Assembly: GCA_946480445.1 (NCBI GenBank)
Contig: CAMLJN010000005.1
Coordinates: 62,001 to 126,000 of the forward strand
Length of the DNA: 64,000 nt
Origin: an uncultured Buttiauxella sp.
Lineage (GTDB): Bacteria; Pseudomonadota; Gammaproteobacteria; Enterobacterales; Enterobacteriaceae
Direction of reading: 5' to 3'
In this document: positions 19,500 through 29,497 of the stretch, one piece after another
Layout of the letters: each line of letters begins with the position of its first letter
Position numbering within the stretch: position 1 is the stretch's first letter
Translations under genes and position numbers: made by a program
Notes under the pieces: model-generated
Databases searched by the model: none
Told to the model about the DNA's origin: nothing
What the model saw: only the letters and a program-made list of their open reading frames with translations

Positions 19500-20360
19500 A
19501 TGTGGCAAGCCATCAGTCATCTGTTAAGTGAGCAGCTGGGAAAAGCTGAAATCGAACAGCGCACGGAGCTGCCCGGCGGTGAAATCCATGCGGCGTGGCG
19601 GCTGCGTTATGCCGGTCATGAGATTTTTGTCAAAAGCGACGAACGGGAACTTTTGCCGATATTTACCGCTGAAGCCGATCAGCTTGAGCTCCTGTCCCGC
19701 AGCAATACCGTGCGGGTTCCTAAAGTCTGGGGCTTAGGTTCTGACAGAGACTACAGTTTCCTGCTGCTCGAATACCTGCCGGCTAAACCGCTCGACGCCC
19801 ACAATGCTTTCGTGCTTGGGCAACAGCTCGCACGCCTGCATCAGTGGAGCGATCAGCCGCAGTTCGGCCTCGATTTTGATAACGATCTCTCTACCACACC
19901 TCAGCCTAACGCCTGGCAACGGCGTTGGTCGACATTCTTTGCAGAACAGCGTATCGGCTGGCAGCTCGAAATGGCGGCGGAAAAAGGTATCCACTTCGGT
20001 GACAACGACGCCATCGTTAACCTTGTCCAGCAGTCGCTTGCCTCTCATCAACCCCAGCCTTCCCTGCTTCACGGCGATCTGTGGTCCGGTAACTGCGCGC
20101 TGGGGCCTGACGGGCCGTTTATTTACGACCCCGCCAGCTACTGGGGCGACAGAGAATGCGATCTGGCCATGCTGCCGCTGTATCCCGATCGGCTTACGCA
20201 GATATACGATGGTGACCAGTCCGTTTCCCCTCTTCCCGCAGACTTCCTTGCGCGCCAGCCCCTCTACCAGCTTTATACTCTGCTGAACCGCGCCCTTCTT
20301 TTTGGCGGCCAGCATTTAGCCGCCGCGCAAAAAGCGCTGGAACGAGTCCTGGCGGCATAA
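19500..20360 (+). CDS. yniA: YniA, fructosamine kinase-family protein
   Basis: A 286-residue protein from the ATG at 19500 (GGGGAGA upstream), the same length as E. coli YniA. It has the fructosamine/ketosamine-3-kinase fold. FVKSDERELLP carries the ATP-binding Lys, LLHGDLWSGNCALG the catalytic Asp and FIYDPASYWGDRECDLAM the metal-binding Asp. The family phosphorylates glycated amines so that they fall apart (deglycation); the true substrate of YniA is not firmly known. Confidence 0.93.
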   Translation: MWQAISHLLSEQLGKAEIEQRTELPGGEIHAAWRLRYAGHEIFVKSDERELLPIFTAEADQLELLSRSNTVRVPKVWGLGSDRDYSFLLLEYLPAKPLDAHNAFVLGQQLARLHQWSDQPQFGLDFDNDLSTTPQPNAWQRRWSTFFAEQRIGWQLEMAAEKGIHFGDNDAIVNLVQQSLASHQPQPSLLHGDLWSGNCALGPDGPFIYDPASYWGDRECDLAMLPLYPDRLTQIYDGDQSVSPLPADFLARQPLYQLYTLLNRALLFGGQHLAAAQKALERVLAA

Positions 20361-20370
20361 ATGTCCTGAA

Positions 20371-20397
20371 GCCACTCCCTTAGCGGAGTGGCCTTTT
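20371..20397. terminator. Terminator between convergent yniA and yniB
   Basis: GCCACTCC / GGAGTGGC arms with a 6-base loop, followed by CTTTTC on the plus strand. It lies in the 38-bp gap between the two convergent genes. Confidence 0.85.
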
Positions 20398-20398
20398 C

Positions 20399-20935
20399 TC
20401 AGATAAAACCCAGCAAAGAGAAAAAGAAGAACCCGGCAACGATCAAAAGCACCGGCAGAATATAGAGCGGGAAGATTTGTAGCAGAATGGTGTGGCGCGG
20501 TACCCTGATTTTCGCATCCAGCTGCGCTTTCGTTAACCCTTCAGGCCCTTTCGCCTGCTCAAGGATGAGCTGATCCTGCACCCCTTCACGCAAAAATTTT
20601 GCCTGACGCCCCATGCGGGCGCCCGAAGCCTGCAAAGCCAGCCCCACGAAAATCAGAGCATAGATCGCCCAAAACAGCACATTCGCCTGCTGGTGAAACT
20701 CCGGCTGCGGCGAGTTGTACCAGAAGAAATTCAGGAATGGCGTGTTAAAACGCATCATCTCAATCATGACGTGCGCAAAGTCGAGCATCACGGCGTTAAT
20801 GCCTGGCTGCTTGTCACTGTGTGCATACATGAACTTCAGAATCGAGATAAGCGTTGAGAGCACGGCGGGTATAAAAAGCACCCAGCCCACAACGCGTTTG
20901 AGTACGGCAATGCGTCCAGCTTGTTGATACGTCAT
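20399..20935 (-). CDS. yniB: YniB family inner-membrane protein
   Basis: A 178-residue protein from the ATG at 20935, which has AAGGGGAAAG just upstream; the frame extends further but without a start signal. It has several hydrophobic segments: near the N-terminus (VVGWVLFIPAVLST), in the middle (FWAIYALIFVGLALQ) and at the end (IFPLYILPVLLIVAGFFFF). Length and sequence match E. coli YniB. Function unknown. Inner-membrane location is inferred from the segments. Confidence 0.9.
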   Translation of the reverse strand: MTYQQAGRIAVLKRVVGWVLFIPAVLSTLISILKFMYAHSDKQPGINAVMLDFAHVMIEMMRFNTPFLNFFWYNSPQPEFHQQANVLFWAIYALIFVGLALQASGARMGRQAKFLREGVQDQLILEQAKGPEGLTKAQLDAKIRVPRHTILLQIFPLYILPVLLIVAGFFFFSLLGFI

Positions 20936-21101
20936 TCTTTCCCCTTGGTTAGGACGTAACTGACTGGCACAAAGTCTACCTCGTCCGGGCGCATTTCGCC
21001 TGAGCTTTGCGGTCAAAAATAACAAAAGCGGTGGCATCCCCTGCCTTTTCCCGCTATTCATATGGGCAACTTTTTCACTTAACGCTGACAGGAGTCCCGG
21101 T

Positions 21102-21770
21102 ATGGGCGAAACACGCCAGGTTTTAGCGGCAATTTTTGATATGGATGGATTACTTATTGATTCCGAGCCTCTCTGGGATGAGGCCGAACTGGAAGTGATA
21201 GCAAGTCTGGGCGTTGATATTTCCCGACGCAATGAGCTGACCGACACCCTGGGGTTACGCATTGATTTGGTCGTCGACCTTTGGTTTGCCCAGCAACCCT
21301 GGAGCGGGCCTACGCGCGCAGAAGTCACACAGCGCATTATTACCCGCGCCCTGGTGTTGGTTGAAGCACGCCGCCCGCTGCTGCCCGGCGTGCATGAAGC
21401 CGTCGCGCTCTGTAAAGCACAGGGCCTGAAAGTGGGCCTGGCCTCGGCTTCGCCGTTGCATATGCTCGAACGCGTGCTGGAGATGTTCAGCCTGCGCGAA
21501 CAGTTTGACGCCATTGCTTCTGCGGAGCACCTGCCTTACAGCAAACCTCATCCACAGGTTTATCTCGATGCCGCCGCCCAGCTAGGCGTTTCTCCGTTAA
21601 GATGCGTGGCATTTGAGGACTCGGTAAACGGCATGGTGGCCACTAAAGCCGCCCGTATGCGCTCTATCGTCGTGCCTGCTGAAGAAAACCGCCACAATCC
21701 CCGCTGGTGCCTTGCCGATGCGAAGCTGGACTCGCTGAATGCTTTACGTCCGGAACACCTGTCAGGCTAA
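21102..21770 (+). CDS. hxpB: HxpB (YniC) hexitol/2-deoxyglucose-6-phosphate phosphatase
   Basis: A 222-residue HAD-superfamily phosphatase, the E. coli length. Motif I is FDMDG with nucleophile Asp13 and acid Asp15, motif II is the Ser in LASASPLHM, motif III is the Lys in YSKPHPQ and motif IV is FEDSVNG. The E. coli enzyme removes phosphate from 2-deoxyglucose 6-phosphate and some hexitol and pentose phosphates. It is divergent from yniB. Confidence 0.95.
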   Translation: MGETRQVLAAIFDMDGLLIDSEPLWDEAELEVIASLGVDISRRNELTDTLGLRIDLVVDLWFAQQPWSGPTRAEVTQRIITRALVLVEARRPLLPGVHEAVALCKAQGLKVGLASASPLHMLERVLEMFSLREQFDAIASAEHLPYSKPHPQVYLDAAAQLGVSPLRCVAFEDSVNGMVATKAARMRSIVVPAEENRHNPRWCLADAKLDSLNALRPEHLSG

Positions 21771-21776
21771 AAATTA

Positions 21777-21797
21777 AAGGCGGATTTATTCCGCCTT
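21777..21797 (+). terminator. Hairpin after hxpB
   Basis: AAGGCGGA and TCCGCCTT pair perfectly around a 5-base loop 7 nt past the hxpB stop. There is little T-tract after it, so it may be a weak terminator or an mRNA end-stabiliser. Confidence 0.6.
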
Positions 21798-21925
21798 ACT
21801 CACTGATAAAACAATAAAAATAGAGTTTCCTCTTCTTTATTCGCCATCTGCGCTCGCCTTTTACACCCTGTTGGCGGGATGTCACTATGGCGGTGATAAA
21901 ATGTTACAGCGTCACCTCTTCCGTC

Positions 21926-21963
21926 TACTGTATAAAATCCCTATACTGTATGAATTGACAGTT
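21926..21963 (+). promoter_or_regulatory. Two adjoining LexA boxes in front of ydjM
   Basis: The downstream box (21944-21963) has perfect CTGT-N8-ACAG ends. An upstream, weaker one (21926-21945, CTGTATAAAATCCCTATA) overlaps it by two bases. E. coli ydjM is known to have a strong and a weak LexA site in the same places. Confidence 0.88.
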
Positions 21964-21979
21964 CTTATCCGGGTGTATC

Positions 21980-22570
21980 ATGACGGCGGAAGGCCACCTG
22001 CTTTTTTCCATAGCCAGCGCAGTATTTGCCAAAAATGCTGAACTGACGCCCGTGCTCGCCCAGGGCGACTGGTGGCATATTGTGCCGTCCGCCATTCTGA
22101 CGTGTCTGCTGCCGGATATCGATCATCCCAAATCTTTTCTGGGTCAGCGCCTGACCTGGATCTCCAGACCCATTGCCCGCGCCTGCGGCCACCGGGGTTT
22201 TACGCACAGCCTTTTTGCCGTCTTCGCAGGGCTTGCCCTTTTCTATCTTAAAGTACCGGAAAACTGGGTGATTCCCGCAGATGCGTTGCAGGGGATGGTG
22301 CTGGGGTATTTAAGCCATATTCTGGCCGATATGCTCACCCCCGCAGGCGTACCGCTATTGTGGCCATGCCGCTGGCGTTTTCGCTTTCCCATAATCAGGC
22401 CGCAAAAAGGGAATCAGCTGGAAAGGTTTTTGTGTATGGCGCTTTTTGGGCTGGCCGTCTGGATGCCGCAAAGTTTGCCCGAAAACAGTGCAGTGCGCTG
22501 GTCGTCGCAGATGATTAATTCGCTGCAAACCACCTTTAATAGCTTCTTAAATCACCATCTGGAACAATAA
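21980..22570 (+). CDS. ydjM: YdjM, SOS-regulated membrane protein (LexA-regulated, YfhO/DUF457 family)
   Basis: A 196-residue protein like E. coli YdjM. The family's conserved polar motifs are visible: DIDHPKSFLG, CGHRGFTHSLFAV and LGYLSHILADMLTPAGVPLLWP. They sit among several membrane segments and form what is described as a membrane-bound metal-dependent hydrolase pattern. It lies directly behind two LexA boxes, so DNA damage should induce it. The biochemical role is not known. Confidence 0.92.
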   Translation: MTAEGHLLFSIASAVFAKNAELTPVLAQGDWWHIVPSAILTCLLPDIDHPKSFLGQRLTWISRPIARACGHRGFTHSLFAVFAGLALFYLKVPENWVIPADALQGMVLGYLSHILADMLTPAGVPLLWPCRWRFRFPIIRPQKGNQLERFLCMALFGLAVWMPQSLPENSAVRWSSQMINSLQTTFNSFLNHHLEQ

Positions 22571-22700
22571 TTATACGAAACAATCCATTTGGTAATAATC
22601 AATTCCTTTTGAATATAAGTGACCGGCGTCTCATCTGTTACGCTTTACGGCATAAAGAGGGGCGTTAAGCTCTTGCCTACAAAAAATCAGGAGAACGGGG

Positions 22701-24092
22701 ATGAATTTTCCACTTATAGCGAATGTTATCGTGTTCGTTATTCTTTTGCTGTTGCTGGCGCAAACTCGCCATAAACAGTGGAGTCTGGCGAAAAAAGTAC
22801 TGCTAGGCCTTGTGGTCGGCGTCGTATTTGGGGTTGCCTTACACGCGATCTATGGTGCGGACAGTCAGGTTCTGAAAGACTCCATCCAGTGGTTTAATAT
22901 CGTCGGTAACGGCTATGTACAGCTGCTGCAGATGATTGTTATGCCGCTGGTCTTTGCCTCCATTCTGAGTGCCGTGGCAAAACTCCACAATGCTTCTTCG
23001 CTGGGAAAAATCAGTTTCCTGACCATTGGTACTCTGCTGTTTACGACACTGATTGCCGCACTGGTCGGGGTACTGGTCACCAACCTGTTCGGTCTGACCG
23101 CCGCAGGTCTGGTCCAGGGCACGGCTGAAACGGCTCGTCTGAGCGCCATTGAAACCAACTATGTTGGTAAAGTTGCCGACATGTCCGTTCCTCAGCTGAT
23201 CCTCACCTTCGTGCCGAAAAACCCGTTTGCCGATCTGACTGGCGCTAATCCGACCTCGATCATCAGCGTGGTCATTTTTGCCGCCTTCCTGGGCGTGGCC
23301 GCACTGAAACTGCTGAAGGACGACGCCCCTAAAGGCGAGCGCATGCTGGTTGCCATCGACACGCTGCAAAGCTGGGTGATGAAGCTGGTTCGTCTGGTTA
23401 TGCAGCTGACACCGTATGGCGTTCTGGCGCTGATGACAAAAGTCGTTGCCAGCTCAAACCTTCAGGACATCATCAAGCTGGGTAGCTTCGTGGTCGCCTC
23501 TTATCTGGGTCTGGCCATTATGTTCGGTGTTCATGCGGTATTGCTTGCCGTGACAGGCGTCAGCCCGCTGAAGTACTTCCGTAAAGTCTGGCCGGTACTG
23601 ACCTTTGCTTTTACCAGCCGTTCCAGCGCCGCGAGCATTCCGCTGAACGTGGAAGCGCAGACTCGTCGTCTGGGCGTGCCGGAATCTATTGCCAGTTTTT
23701 CCGCCTCCTTCGGCGCGACCATTGGCCAGAACGGTTGTGCAGGCCTGTATCCCGCAATGCTTGCGGTGATGGTGGCTCCAACGGTTGGGATTAACCCTCT
23801 TGACCCGCTGTGGATTGCCACACTTGTGGGTATCGTCACGGTCAGCTCTGCTGGCGTGGCCGGTGTAGGCGGCGGTGCAACCTTTGCCGCGCTGATCGTA
23901 CTGCCTGCCATGGGTCTGCCGGTGACGCTTGTCGCTCTGCTTATCTCCGTTGAGCCATTGATTGATATGGGACGTACCGCGCTGAACGTAAGCGGCTCCA
24001 TGACGGCCGGGACCATCACCAGCCAGTTAATGAAGCAGACCGATAAAGAAGTGCTGAACAGCGAAGAAGAGATCGAGCTGGCTCACCGCTAA
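22701..24092 (+). CDS. tcyP: TcyP (YdjN) L-cystine/sulfur-compound symporter
   Basis: A 463-residue transporter of the dicarboxylate/amino acid:cation symporter family, the same length as E. coli TcyP. Many membrane helices are visible, plus the family hairpin [18 protein letters not shown] and the late [14 protein letters not shown] segment. In E. coli it imports L-cystine and is induced by CysB under sulfur shortage. AGGAG precedes the start, and a strong terminator follows. Confidence 0.95.
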   Translation: MNFPLIANVIVFVILLLLLAQTRHKQWSLAKKVLLGLVVGVVFGVALHAIYGADSQVLKDSIQWFNIVGNGYVQLLQMIVMPLVFASILSAVAKLHNASSLGKISFLTIGTLLFTTLIAALVGVLVTNLFGLTAAGLVQGTAETARLSAIETNYVGKVADMSVPQLILTFVPKNPFADLTGANPTSIISVVIFAAFLGVAALKLLKDDAPKGERMLVAIDTLQSWVMKLVRLVMQLTPYGVLALMTKVVASSNLQDIIKLGSFVVASYLGLAIMFGVHAVLLAVTGVSPLKYFRKVWPVLTFAFTSRSSAASIPLNVEAQTRRLGVPESIASFSASFGATIGQNGCAGLYPAMLAVMVAPTVGINPLDPLWIATLVGIVTVSSAGVAGVGGGATFAALIVLPAMGLPVTLVALLISVEPLIDMGRTALNVSGSMTAGTITSQLMKQTDKEVLNSEEEIELAHR

Positions 24093-24115
24093 ACGAGATT
24101 GATAAATAAGTGCAG

Positions 24116-24156
24116 ACACCCTGTTCTGGCCGCAAACCAGCAGGGTGTTTTTCTTT
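24116..24156 (+). terminator. tcyP terminator
   Basis: ACACCCTG and CAGGGTGT arms with a 17-base loop, then TTTTTCTTT. It ends tcyP transcription before the methyltransferase-like gene. Confidence 0.85.
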
Positions 24157-24280
24157 ACACACTCCCCGACAGCTTAGATTTTTTATTCTGCCAATTGATG
24201 CCAGATGTGTCAGGTCATTTACAGTTTGCTATTCCGACAAGCTTGTTATTATCCGTGCAACTATTTAAGACGGATTCCGC

Positions 24281-25405
24281 ATGAAAGATTTTACCTCCTG
24301 CCCTGTTTGCCATTCTTCATTAAGAACTCTTCAAAACGATTTTTGCCAAATCAGATCGCAGCTGCTGTTTGCCGACCTCGAATTTAAACAATATCTATGC
24401 CCGCGCTGCCAGCATTCCACCACCTGGCATAATATCCCGCTGGAGCTGATTTATAAGGCTGAAAACGCCCTTGCCACCGACCGCGAAAGCGGGGATCTCA
24501 GGCTGGAATTTATTCGTCGTCACCTCGATCTGAGTACCGTAGAGGGTTTAGCGGTGGAAGTCGGTGGCGGACCCGGAGAGCTGGCAGAGCAGGTGCGTAT
24601 TGCCTGCGGGCACGAGCGTGGCGTGGTGGTTGACTTTGTCGATCGCGTGGCCTTCGAAAGTCTTTCGTATGTCCATGCCGACTTAAATGACTGCGAAACA
24701 TCCTTACCCGTGGAGATCAAAAAAAGCGGTCATCGCGAGAAAAAAAACATCTTCCTTTTGTCCCACCTTCTGGAGCACATATTCGAACCCGCGAACCTGT
24801 TAAAAACCCTGGGTAATTTTGAAAACAGTTATTTCTTTATTGAAGTGCCTGACTTTGGGGTGACGCATGATAAAAGCGCGCTTAAATATTCTATTAACTG
24901 CCCGGACCATATTCATTATTTCAACGCAACCTCGCTAATCACCTTAATACAAAATTGTGGCTTCACGATTCTCGCCTTCGAGCAACAAAGTCTGCCTTTA
25001 GTCCCCGCGCTTCGAGTGTTGTGTAAAAAAGCAGCCCCGCACTGTGCCGTGTATGAGTACGACGACCATTTGCAATACGTGAGCAATAAGATTATTAACG
25101 CGATCGAGGAAGCGGAAACTGGCAGCGGTATCTACCTGTGGGGCCTTTCACCTTTTGCCGCCCATGCCATCCAGCAGATGCAGGACACGAAAGGAAAAAT
25201 AACCTGCATTTTCGACACCAAGTATCACAGCGGGACTTTTGAAGGCATCCCGGTCATTCCGGATCCGTTTGCATCGGCTTATACGCTGGATGAAGCATCC
25301 GTCGTTATCTGCGGCTCAACGTTTTCCGTGGTGCAGAACGCCATGAAGAAGAAGCTGGACGCAGCTTTAAGCCCGGCCCGCTTTATAACCATCACCTGGG
25401 AGTAG
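24281..25405 (+). CDS. Class I SAM methyltransferase with zinc-finger N-terminus, sugar C-methyltransferase-like
   Basis: A 374-residue three-part protein. The N-terminus has CPVC (7-10) and CPRC (40-43), a likely zinc site. The middle has the SAM-binding motif AVEVGGGPGEL (91-101) and the post-motif SHLLEHIFEPANLL. The C-terminal third has a second Rossmann-like start (IYLWGLSPFAAHAI). This order is the one found in NDP-hexose C-methyltransferases such as TylCIII. No sugar-nucleotide or antibiotic gene is nearby, so the substrate is unknown. In E. coli this slot holds the unrelated ydjO, which marks it as a variable site. Confidence 0.75.
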   Translation: MKDFTSCPVCHSSLRTLQNDFCQIRSQLLFADLEFKQYLCPRCQHSTTWHNIPLELIYKAENALATDRESGDLRLEFIRRHLDLSTVEGLAVEVGGGPGELAEQVRIACGHERGVVVDFVDRVAFESLSYVHADLNDCETSLPVEIKKSGHREKKNIFLLSHLLEHIFEPANLLKTLGNFENSYFFIEVPDFGVTHDKSALKYSINCPDHIHYFNATSLITLIQNCGFTILAFEQQSLPLVPALRVLCKKAAPHCAVYEYDDHLQYVSNKIINAIEEAETGSGIYLWGLSPFAAHAIQQMQDTKGKITCIFDTKYHSGTFEGIPVIPDPFASAYTLDEASVVICGSTFSVVQNAMKKKLDAALSPARFITITWE

Positions 25406-25471
25406 GACTGGCGTTCTCCGTCCTCATTCCTGTTCCCCCGGCAGGCCTGCTGTTATCCGGTAGACCTGCCG

Positions 25472-25723
25472 TTACCAGACTTCATTTTCCTGGCGAACCT
25501 GAGTCGCCCAGCGCTGGGCGGATTCCGGCAGGGTAAATGGCGGTGACTGGCGAAACGCATCCCCCACCAGCACAAAAGCGACGTACTTATTACGCAGCAC
25601 CCACACATCCTTGAACCCCTCTACTCGCCAAGCGTGTGACGGCGGCGCGGGCTCAACACGCGGTTTGTAGGTAATGACCGGACGATTATTTGGTTGACGC
25701 AGTGGTTTCATAGGCAATGACAT
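25472..25723 (-). CDS. cedA: Cell division modulator CedA
   Basis: An 83-residue protein whose central part (VEPAPPSHAWRVEGFKDVWVLRNKYVAFVLVG) and SAQRWATQVRQE end match E. coli CedA, which is 80 residues. An ATG four codons later (25711) is an alternative start that would give 79 residues; neither has a clear ribosome binding site. CedA was described as promoting division after over-replication in E. coli and more recently as an RNA-polymerase-binding protein. It is divergent from katE, as in E. coli. Confidence 0.9.
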   Translation of the reverse strand: MSLPMKPLRQPNNRPVITYKPRVEPAPPSHAWRVEGFKDVWVLRNKYVAFVLVGDAFRQSPPFTLPESAQRWATQVRQENEVW

Positions 25724-25919
25724 TCAAAACTGGATTAATAAACAACTCCCCTATCATAACGGATCCTCTCCCTCTTCGTCGCGTCCAGTAGCTAACTGTC
25801 TGATTAATTGCTTCCGGCGCAGAGCCGGGCAGCAGAGTGAGCACATTGTTCTATAGTTAGAGGGGTTTTAAACGGATACCCATCCGCTTAGACAGCAGTG
25901 AAAACAGGAGATGAGTTTA

Positions 25920-28178
25920 ATGTCGAAGAATGAGAAACAACCTCTAAGCCACAGCGCGCCTCTTCGCGACGCCAATGAAGCCAAACCCGGCATGGGGTCG
26001 CTGGCGCCGGAGGATGGCTCACACCGCCCCTCTCAGGAGCCTACTCCACCAGGAACCCAACCCACGGCGGCGGGCAGTTTCAAAAGCCCCGACACGTCCA
26101 ATGAGAAACTTAACGCTCTGGATAGCCACCGCAAAAACGGTGAAAACGTCCCCCTGACCACCAACCAGGGCGTAAGGATCGCCGACGACCAGAACTCTCT
26201 GCGGGCCGGTACGCGTGGGCCTACGCTTCTGGAAGATTTTATTCTGCGGGAAAAAATCACCCATTTTGACCATGAGCGTATCCCCGAACGTATCGTTCAT
26301 GCCCGTGGCTCTGCGGCGCACGGCTTCTTTCAGCCTTATAAAAGCCTGACCGAGGTGACGAAAGCAGATTTTCTATCCGATCCGGATAAAATCACCCCGG
26401 TCTTTGTTCGCTTCTCAACCGTACAGGGTGGCGCAGGCTCGGCGGATACCGTGCGCGACATCCGGGGCTTTGCGACCAAATTTTATACCGAAGAAGGCAT
26501 TTTCGATCTGGTCGGCAACAATACCCCTGTCTTCTTCATCCAGGATGCACATAAGTTCCCGGATTTCGTGCACGCGGTAAAACCTGAGCCGCACTGGGCC
26601 ATTCCGCAGGGCGGGAGCGCGCACGATACCTTCTGGGACTATGTCTCACTCCAGCCGGAAACGCTGCACAACGTCATCTGGGCGATGTCGGATCGTGGCC
26701 TGCCGCGCAGCTACCGCACGATGGAAGGCTTCGGCATCCACACCTTCCGCATGATTAACGCCGAAGGCAAAGCAACCTTCGTGCGCTTCCACTGGAAGCC
26801 GGTGGCAGGCAAAGCCTCGTTATTATGGGACGAGTCGCAAAAGCTGACGGGCCGCGATCCTGACTTCCATCGTCGCGATCTGTGGGAAGCCATTGAAGCC
26901 GGTGATTTCCCGGAATACGAGCTGGGTTTACAGCTGATCCCGGAAGAGGACGAATTTAACTATGATTTCGATCTTCTCGACCCGACCAAACTCATTCCCG
27001 AGGAGCTGGTGCCGGTGCAGCTGGTCGGTAAAATGACGCTCAATCGTAACCCGGATAACTTCTTTGCTGAAAATGAGCAGGCCGCATTCCACCCCGGTCA
27101 TATCGTGCCCGGGCTGGATTTCAGCAACGACCCACTCCTGCAAGGGCGTTTGTTCTCCTACACGGATACCCAAATCAGCCGCTTAGGCGGGCCGAATTTC
27201 CACGAAATCCCGATTAACCGCCCGACCTGCCCGTATCACAACTTCCAGCGTGACGGCATGCACCGCATGGATATCGACAGTAATCCGGCAAACTACGAGC
27301 CGAACTCGATCAACGATAACTGGCCGCGTGAAACACCCCCTGGCCCGAAACGCGGTGGGTTTGAAAGCTATCAGGAACGGATTGAGGGGCATAAAGTCCG
27401 CGAACGTAGCCCTTCTTTCGGGGAATACTACTCCCAGCCGCGCCTGTTCTGGCAAAGCCAGACGCCGGTCGAGCAGCAACATATCATTGATGCCTTCAGC
27501 TTTGAATTAAGCAAAGTCGCCCGGGGTTACATCCGTGAGCGCGTGCTGGATCATCTCACGCATATTGATATCTCGCTTGCTCGCTCGGTGGCTGAAAACC
27601 TGGGTATCGAACTGTCCGATGAGCAAATGCACGTTGCTCCGCCGAAGGATGTGAACGGGCTCAAAAAGGATCCCAGCCTTAGCCTGTATGCCGTACCGAG
27701 CGGTACGGTAAAAGGCCGCGTGGTAGCGATTCTGCTCAATGAAAAGGCGAAAGCTGCCGACATCCTTGCCATCGTTAAAGCCCTTAAAGCCCACGGAGTG
27801 CATTCAAAGCTGCTTTACTCCCGTATGGGCCAGCTCACCGCTGACGACGGCTCCAGCCTGCCGATTGCCGCCACTTTCACCGGCTCACCTTCGGTCTGCG
27901 TCGACGCGGTGATTGTACCGGGAGGCGATGTCAGTTCAATACTGAACAATGGCGAAGCAGCCTACTACCTGCTGGAAGCTTACAAGCACCTGAAAGTTAT
28001 CGGTCTGGCCGGAGATGCCCGCAAGTTTAAGGCTAAACTGGGTATTGATGACCAGGGAGAGGAAGGCGTGGTGGAAGCGCAGAATACGGACGGCAACTTT
28101 ATGGATGAATTCCTGAAATTACTGGCCGGGCATCGCGTGTGGACGCGAAGCAATAAGGTGGCACACATTCCCGCCTAA
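25920..28178 (+). CDS. katE: Catalase HPII, large-subunit clade
   Basis: A 752-residue catalase from the ATG at 25920, which has AGGAG 9 nt upstream. An ATG at 25911 abuts the same AGGAG and is less likely. The catalytic His127 lies in [12 protein letters not shown], the Asn in [10 protein letters not shown] and the haem-ligand Tyr near residue 414 in [11 protein letters not shown]. The C-terminal flavodoxin-like extension (after about residue 590) marks the large clade 2 catalases. It destroys hydrogen peroxide in stationary phase; the E. coli gene is controlled by sigma-S. Confidence 0.97.
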   Translation: MSKNEKQPLSHSAPLRDANEAKPGMGSLAPEDGSHRPSQEPTPPGTQPTAAGSFKSPDTSNEKLNALDSHRKNGENVPLTTNQGVRIADDQNSLRAGTRGPTLLEDFILREKITHFDHERIPERIVHARGSAAHGFFQPYKSLTEVTKADFLSDPDKITPVFVRFSTVQGGAGSADTVRDIRGFATKFYTEEGIFDLVGNNTPVFFIQDAHKFPDFVHAVKPEPHWAIPQGGSAHDTFWDYVSLQPETLHNVIWAMSDRGLPRSYRTMEGFGIHTFRMINAEGKATFVRFHWKPVAGKASLLWDESQKLTGRDPDFHRRDLWEAIEAGDFPEYELGLQLIPEEDEFNYDFDLLDPTKLIPEELVPVQLVGKMTLNRNPDNFFAENEQAAFHPGHIVPGLDFSNDPLLQGRLFSYTDTQISRLGGPNFHEIPINRPTCPYHNFQRDGMHRMDIDSNPANYEPNSINDNWPRETPPGPKRGGFESYQERIEGHKVRERSPSFGEYYSQPRLFWQSQTPVEQQHIIDAFSFELSKVARGYIRERVLDHLTHIDISLARSVAENLGIELSDEQMHVAPPKDVNGLKKDPSLSLYAVPSGTVKGRVVAILLNEKAKAADILAIVKALKAHGVHSKLLYSRMGQLTADDGSSLPIAATFTGSPSVCVDAVIVPGGDVSSILNNGEAAYYLLEAYKHLKVIGLAGDARKFKAKLGIDDQGEEGVVEAQNTDGNFMDEFLKLLAGHRVWTRSNKVAHIPA

Positions 28179-28181
28179 AAA

Positions 28182-28214
28182 AATAAGCCACGGGCAACCT
28201 GCCTGTGGCTTATT
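28182..28214 (+). terminator. katE terminator
   Basis: AATAAGCCAC pairs with GTGGCTTATT, with an inner GGC/GCC extension, directly after the katE stop. A T-rich stretch follows. Confidence 0.85.
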
Positions 28215-28241
28215 CTCTGTCTCTTAATCTTTATCAGAAAT

Positions 28242-28278
28242 AAAAAAGCCCGACTACGATAAATATCGTTGTCAGGCT
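28242..28278 (-). terminator. Terminator of the cold-shock gene
   Basis: On the minus strand AGCCTGACAACGATA pairs, with a few mismatches, with TATCGTAGTCGGGCT. A TTTTTTATTT tract follows, a good intrinsic terminator for the cold-shock transcript. Confidence 0.8.
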
Positions 28279-28361
28279 AATCTATTCGTGCACGTTAACT
28301 GCTCCGGGCTAACCCTTCTTCGCTATCGTAACGCAACACGGCAACTCATTTCAGGCTGAAT

Positions 28362-28574
28362 TTATTCAGCAATAACGTTAGCAGCCGCAGGGCCTTTCGC
28401 GCCATTTTCAACGGTGAACTTCACACGCTGACCTTCTTCGAGCGTCTTAAAGCTGTCGCTTTGAATCGCTGAGAAGTGGACGAACACGTCTTTCGTGCCG
28501 TTATCAGGGGTGATAAAGCCAAAGCCTTTATCAGCGTTAAACCATTTTACTAAACCAGTCAGTTGGGTAGACAT
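28362..28574 (-). CDS. CspA-family cold-shock protein
   Basis: A 70-residue single cold-shock domain. RNP1 is KGFGFITP and RNP2 is [10 protein letters not shown], with the usual end [10 protein letters not shown]. These proteins bind single-stranded RNA and DNA and melt RNA secondary structure. The paralogue (CspB, CspE, CspG-like) cannot be settled by eye, so no symbol is given. GTGAGGAAG lies before the ATG. E. coli has the chb operon near here instead; no chb gene is present. Confidence 0.9.
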   Translation of the reverse strand: MSTQLTGLVKWFNADKGFGFITPDNGTKDVFVHFSAIQSDSFKTLEEGQRVKFTVENGAKGPAAANVIAE

Positions 28575-28848
28575 AGAAACTTCCTCACATATTTTTTTCG
28601 CTACGTTGTAGCACCGTGGTCTGCGTTTCAGAATAACTTATGGGACTTTAGGAGGAGACTCACGGAGAAGATGTATCTGAGGATAACGCTTGAACTGAGA
28701 ACTGCTTTACTAAAATGCTTTACATAAGGTCTGATGAACAAACCGATGAGGCTATTAACGCACGCCCCTCATTATTTAGCAAGCGCAATTTGGCATAAAC
28801 ATAAATAAAGACATTTCTTTACGTACCGATGCCAAATAACGCAACGGC
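28575..28848 (-). other. Long non-coding region upstream of the cold-shock gene
   Basis: About 270 bp without an ORF separate the cold-shock start from the osmE terminator. It contains a short hairpin (GCTAC/GTAGC) close to the start codon and purine-rich and A+T-rich tracts. Cold-shock genes of this family often have long 5-prime leaders that fold and stabilise the mRNA at low temperature, and this could be one. I did not find a sequence I would call a cold box. Confidence 0.35.
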
Positions 28849-28879
28849 AAAAAGCCGCCCGGTTTCAGGCGGCATTTTT
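28849..28879 (-). terminator. osmE terminator
   Basis: GCCGCC and GGCGGC arms with an 8-base loop. On the minus strand the stem is followed by five T residues, and it starts 8 nt after the osmE stop. Confidence 0.85.
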
Positions 28880-28886
28880 AAATATT

Positions 28887-29228
28887 TTATTTTTTAGCTG
28901 CCTGCGGGTCGGTGTCATATTCCGCACAGCTCTGGTAACCGGAGTTCATCACATGGCCGGTATCGTCCAGGGCTACGAAATAGGTTTCTGTTTTGCCATC
29001 ACGCTGGCCCAGAATGTAGGTCTGGCAGGTTCCGCGGGCGTGGATCATGGTCACTTCGGAAGAAGGTTTACCGGCAACCTGCTGTACCTGCTGACGGCTC
29101 ATGCCTTTTTTCACATCTTTGACAACCGGAGTGGCAACCTGATCTTTAGTACGATCGTACGCGGTACAGCCTGCCAGCATGGTCATCACAGCCGCAGCAC
29201 TTAAAATTCCTGCAAAGTTCTTGTTCAT
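28887..29228 (-). CDS. osmE: Osmotically inducible lipoprotein OsmE
   Basis: A 113-residue lipoprotein with lipobox LAGC (Cys21) and a SmpA/OmlA (BamE-like) domain with [23 protein letters not shown]. coli OsmE is 112 residues and is induced by high osmolarity and in stationary phase. The gene is divergent from nadE. The 269-bp gap between them must carry both promoters; I could not assign their exact elements. Confidence 0.95.
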   Translation of the reverse strand: MNKNFAGILSAAAVMTMLAGCTAYDRTKDQVATPVVKDVKKGMSRQQVQQVAGKPSSEVTMIHARGTCQTYILGQRDGKTETYFVALDDTGHVMNSGYQSCAEYDTDPQAAKK

Positions 29229-29497
29229 TTTATATCCTCATTTTTAGCTTATGGCTTGCTTGTGTCAGTTAAGCCTGGAATATAAAAGAACATTTTTCAA
29301 CTTGTTAGCCAAAATGGCTGGAAATTAGGATTATTAGCTATTACTCATGCCCGTCTGTTTAAACGCTCTAAAAGACGTCATTCAGCGCCGCTTCCCCGCC
29401 CGTGAGTCTTGTCGTTTCCGCCGCAAAGGGGTAGCTTTAACAGATCTGTTTTTTGGCGGCCTGCACATGGCGGGTACAGCATAACCGGAGGGGTTAA

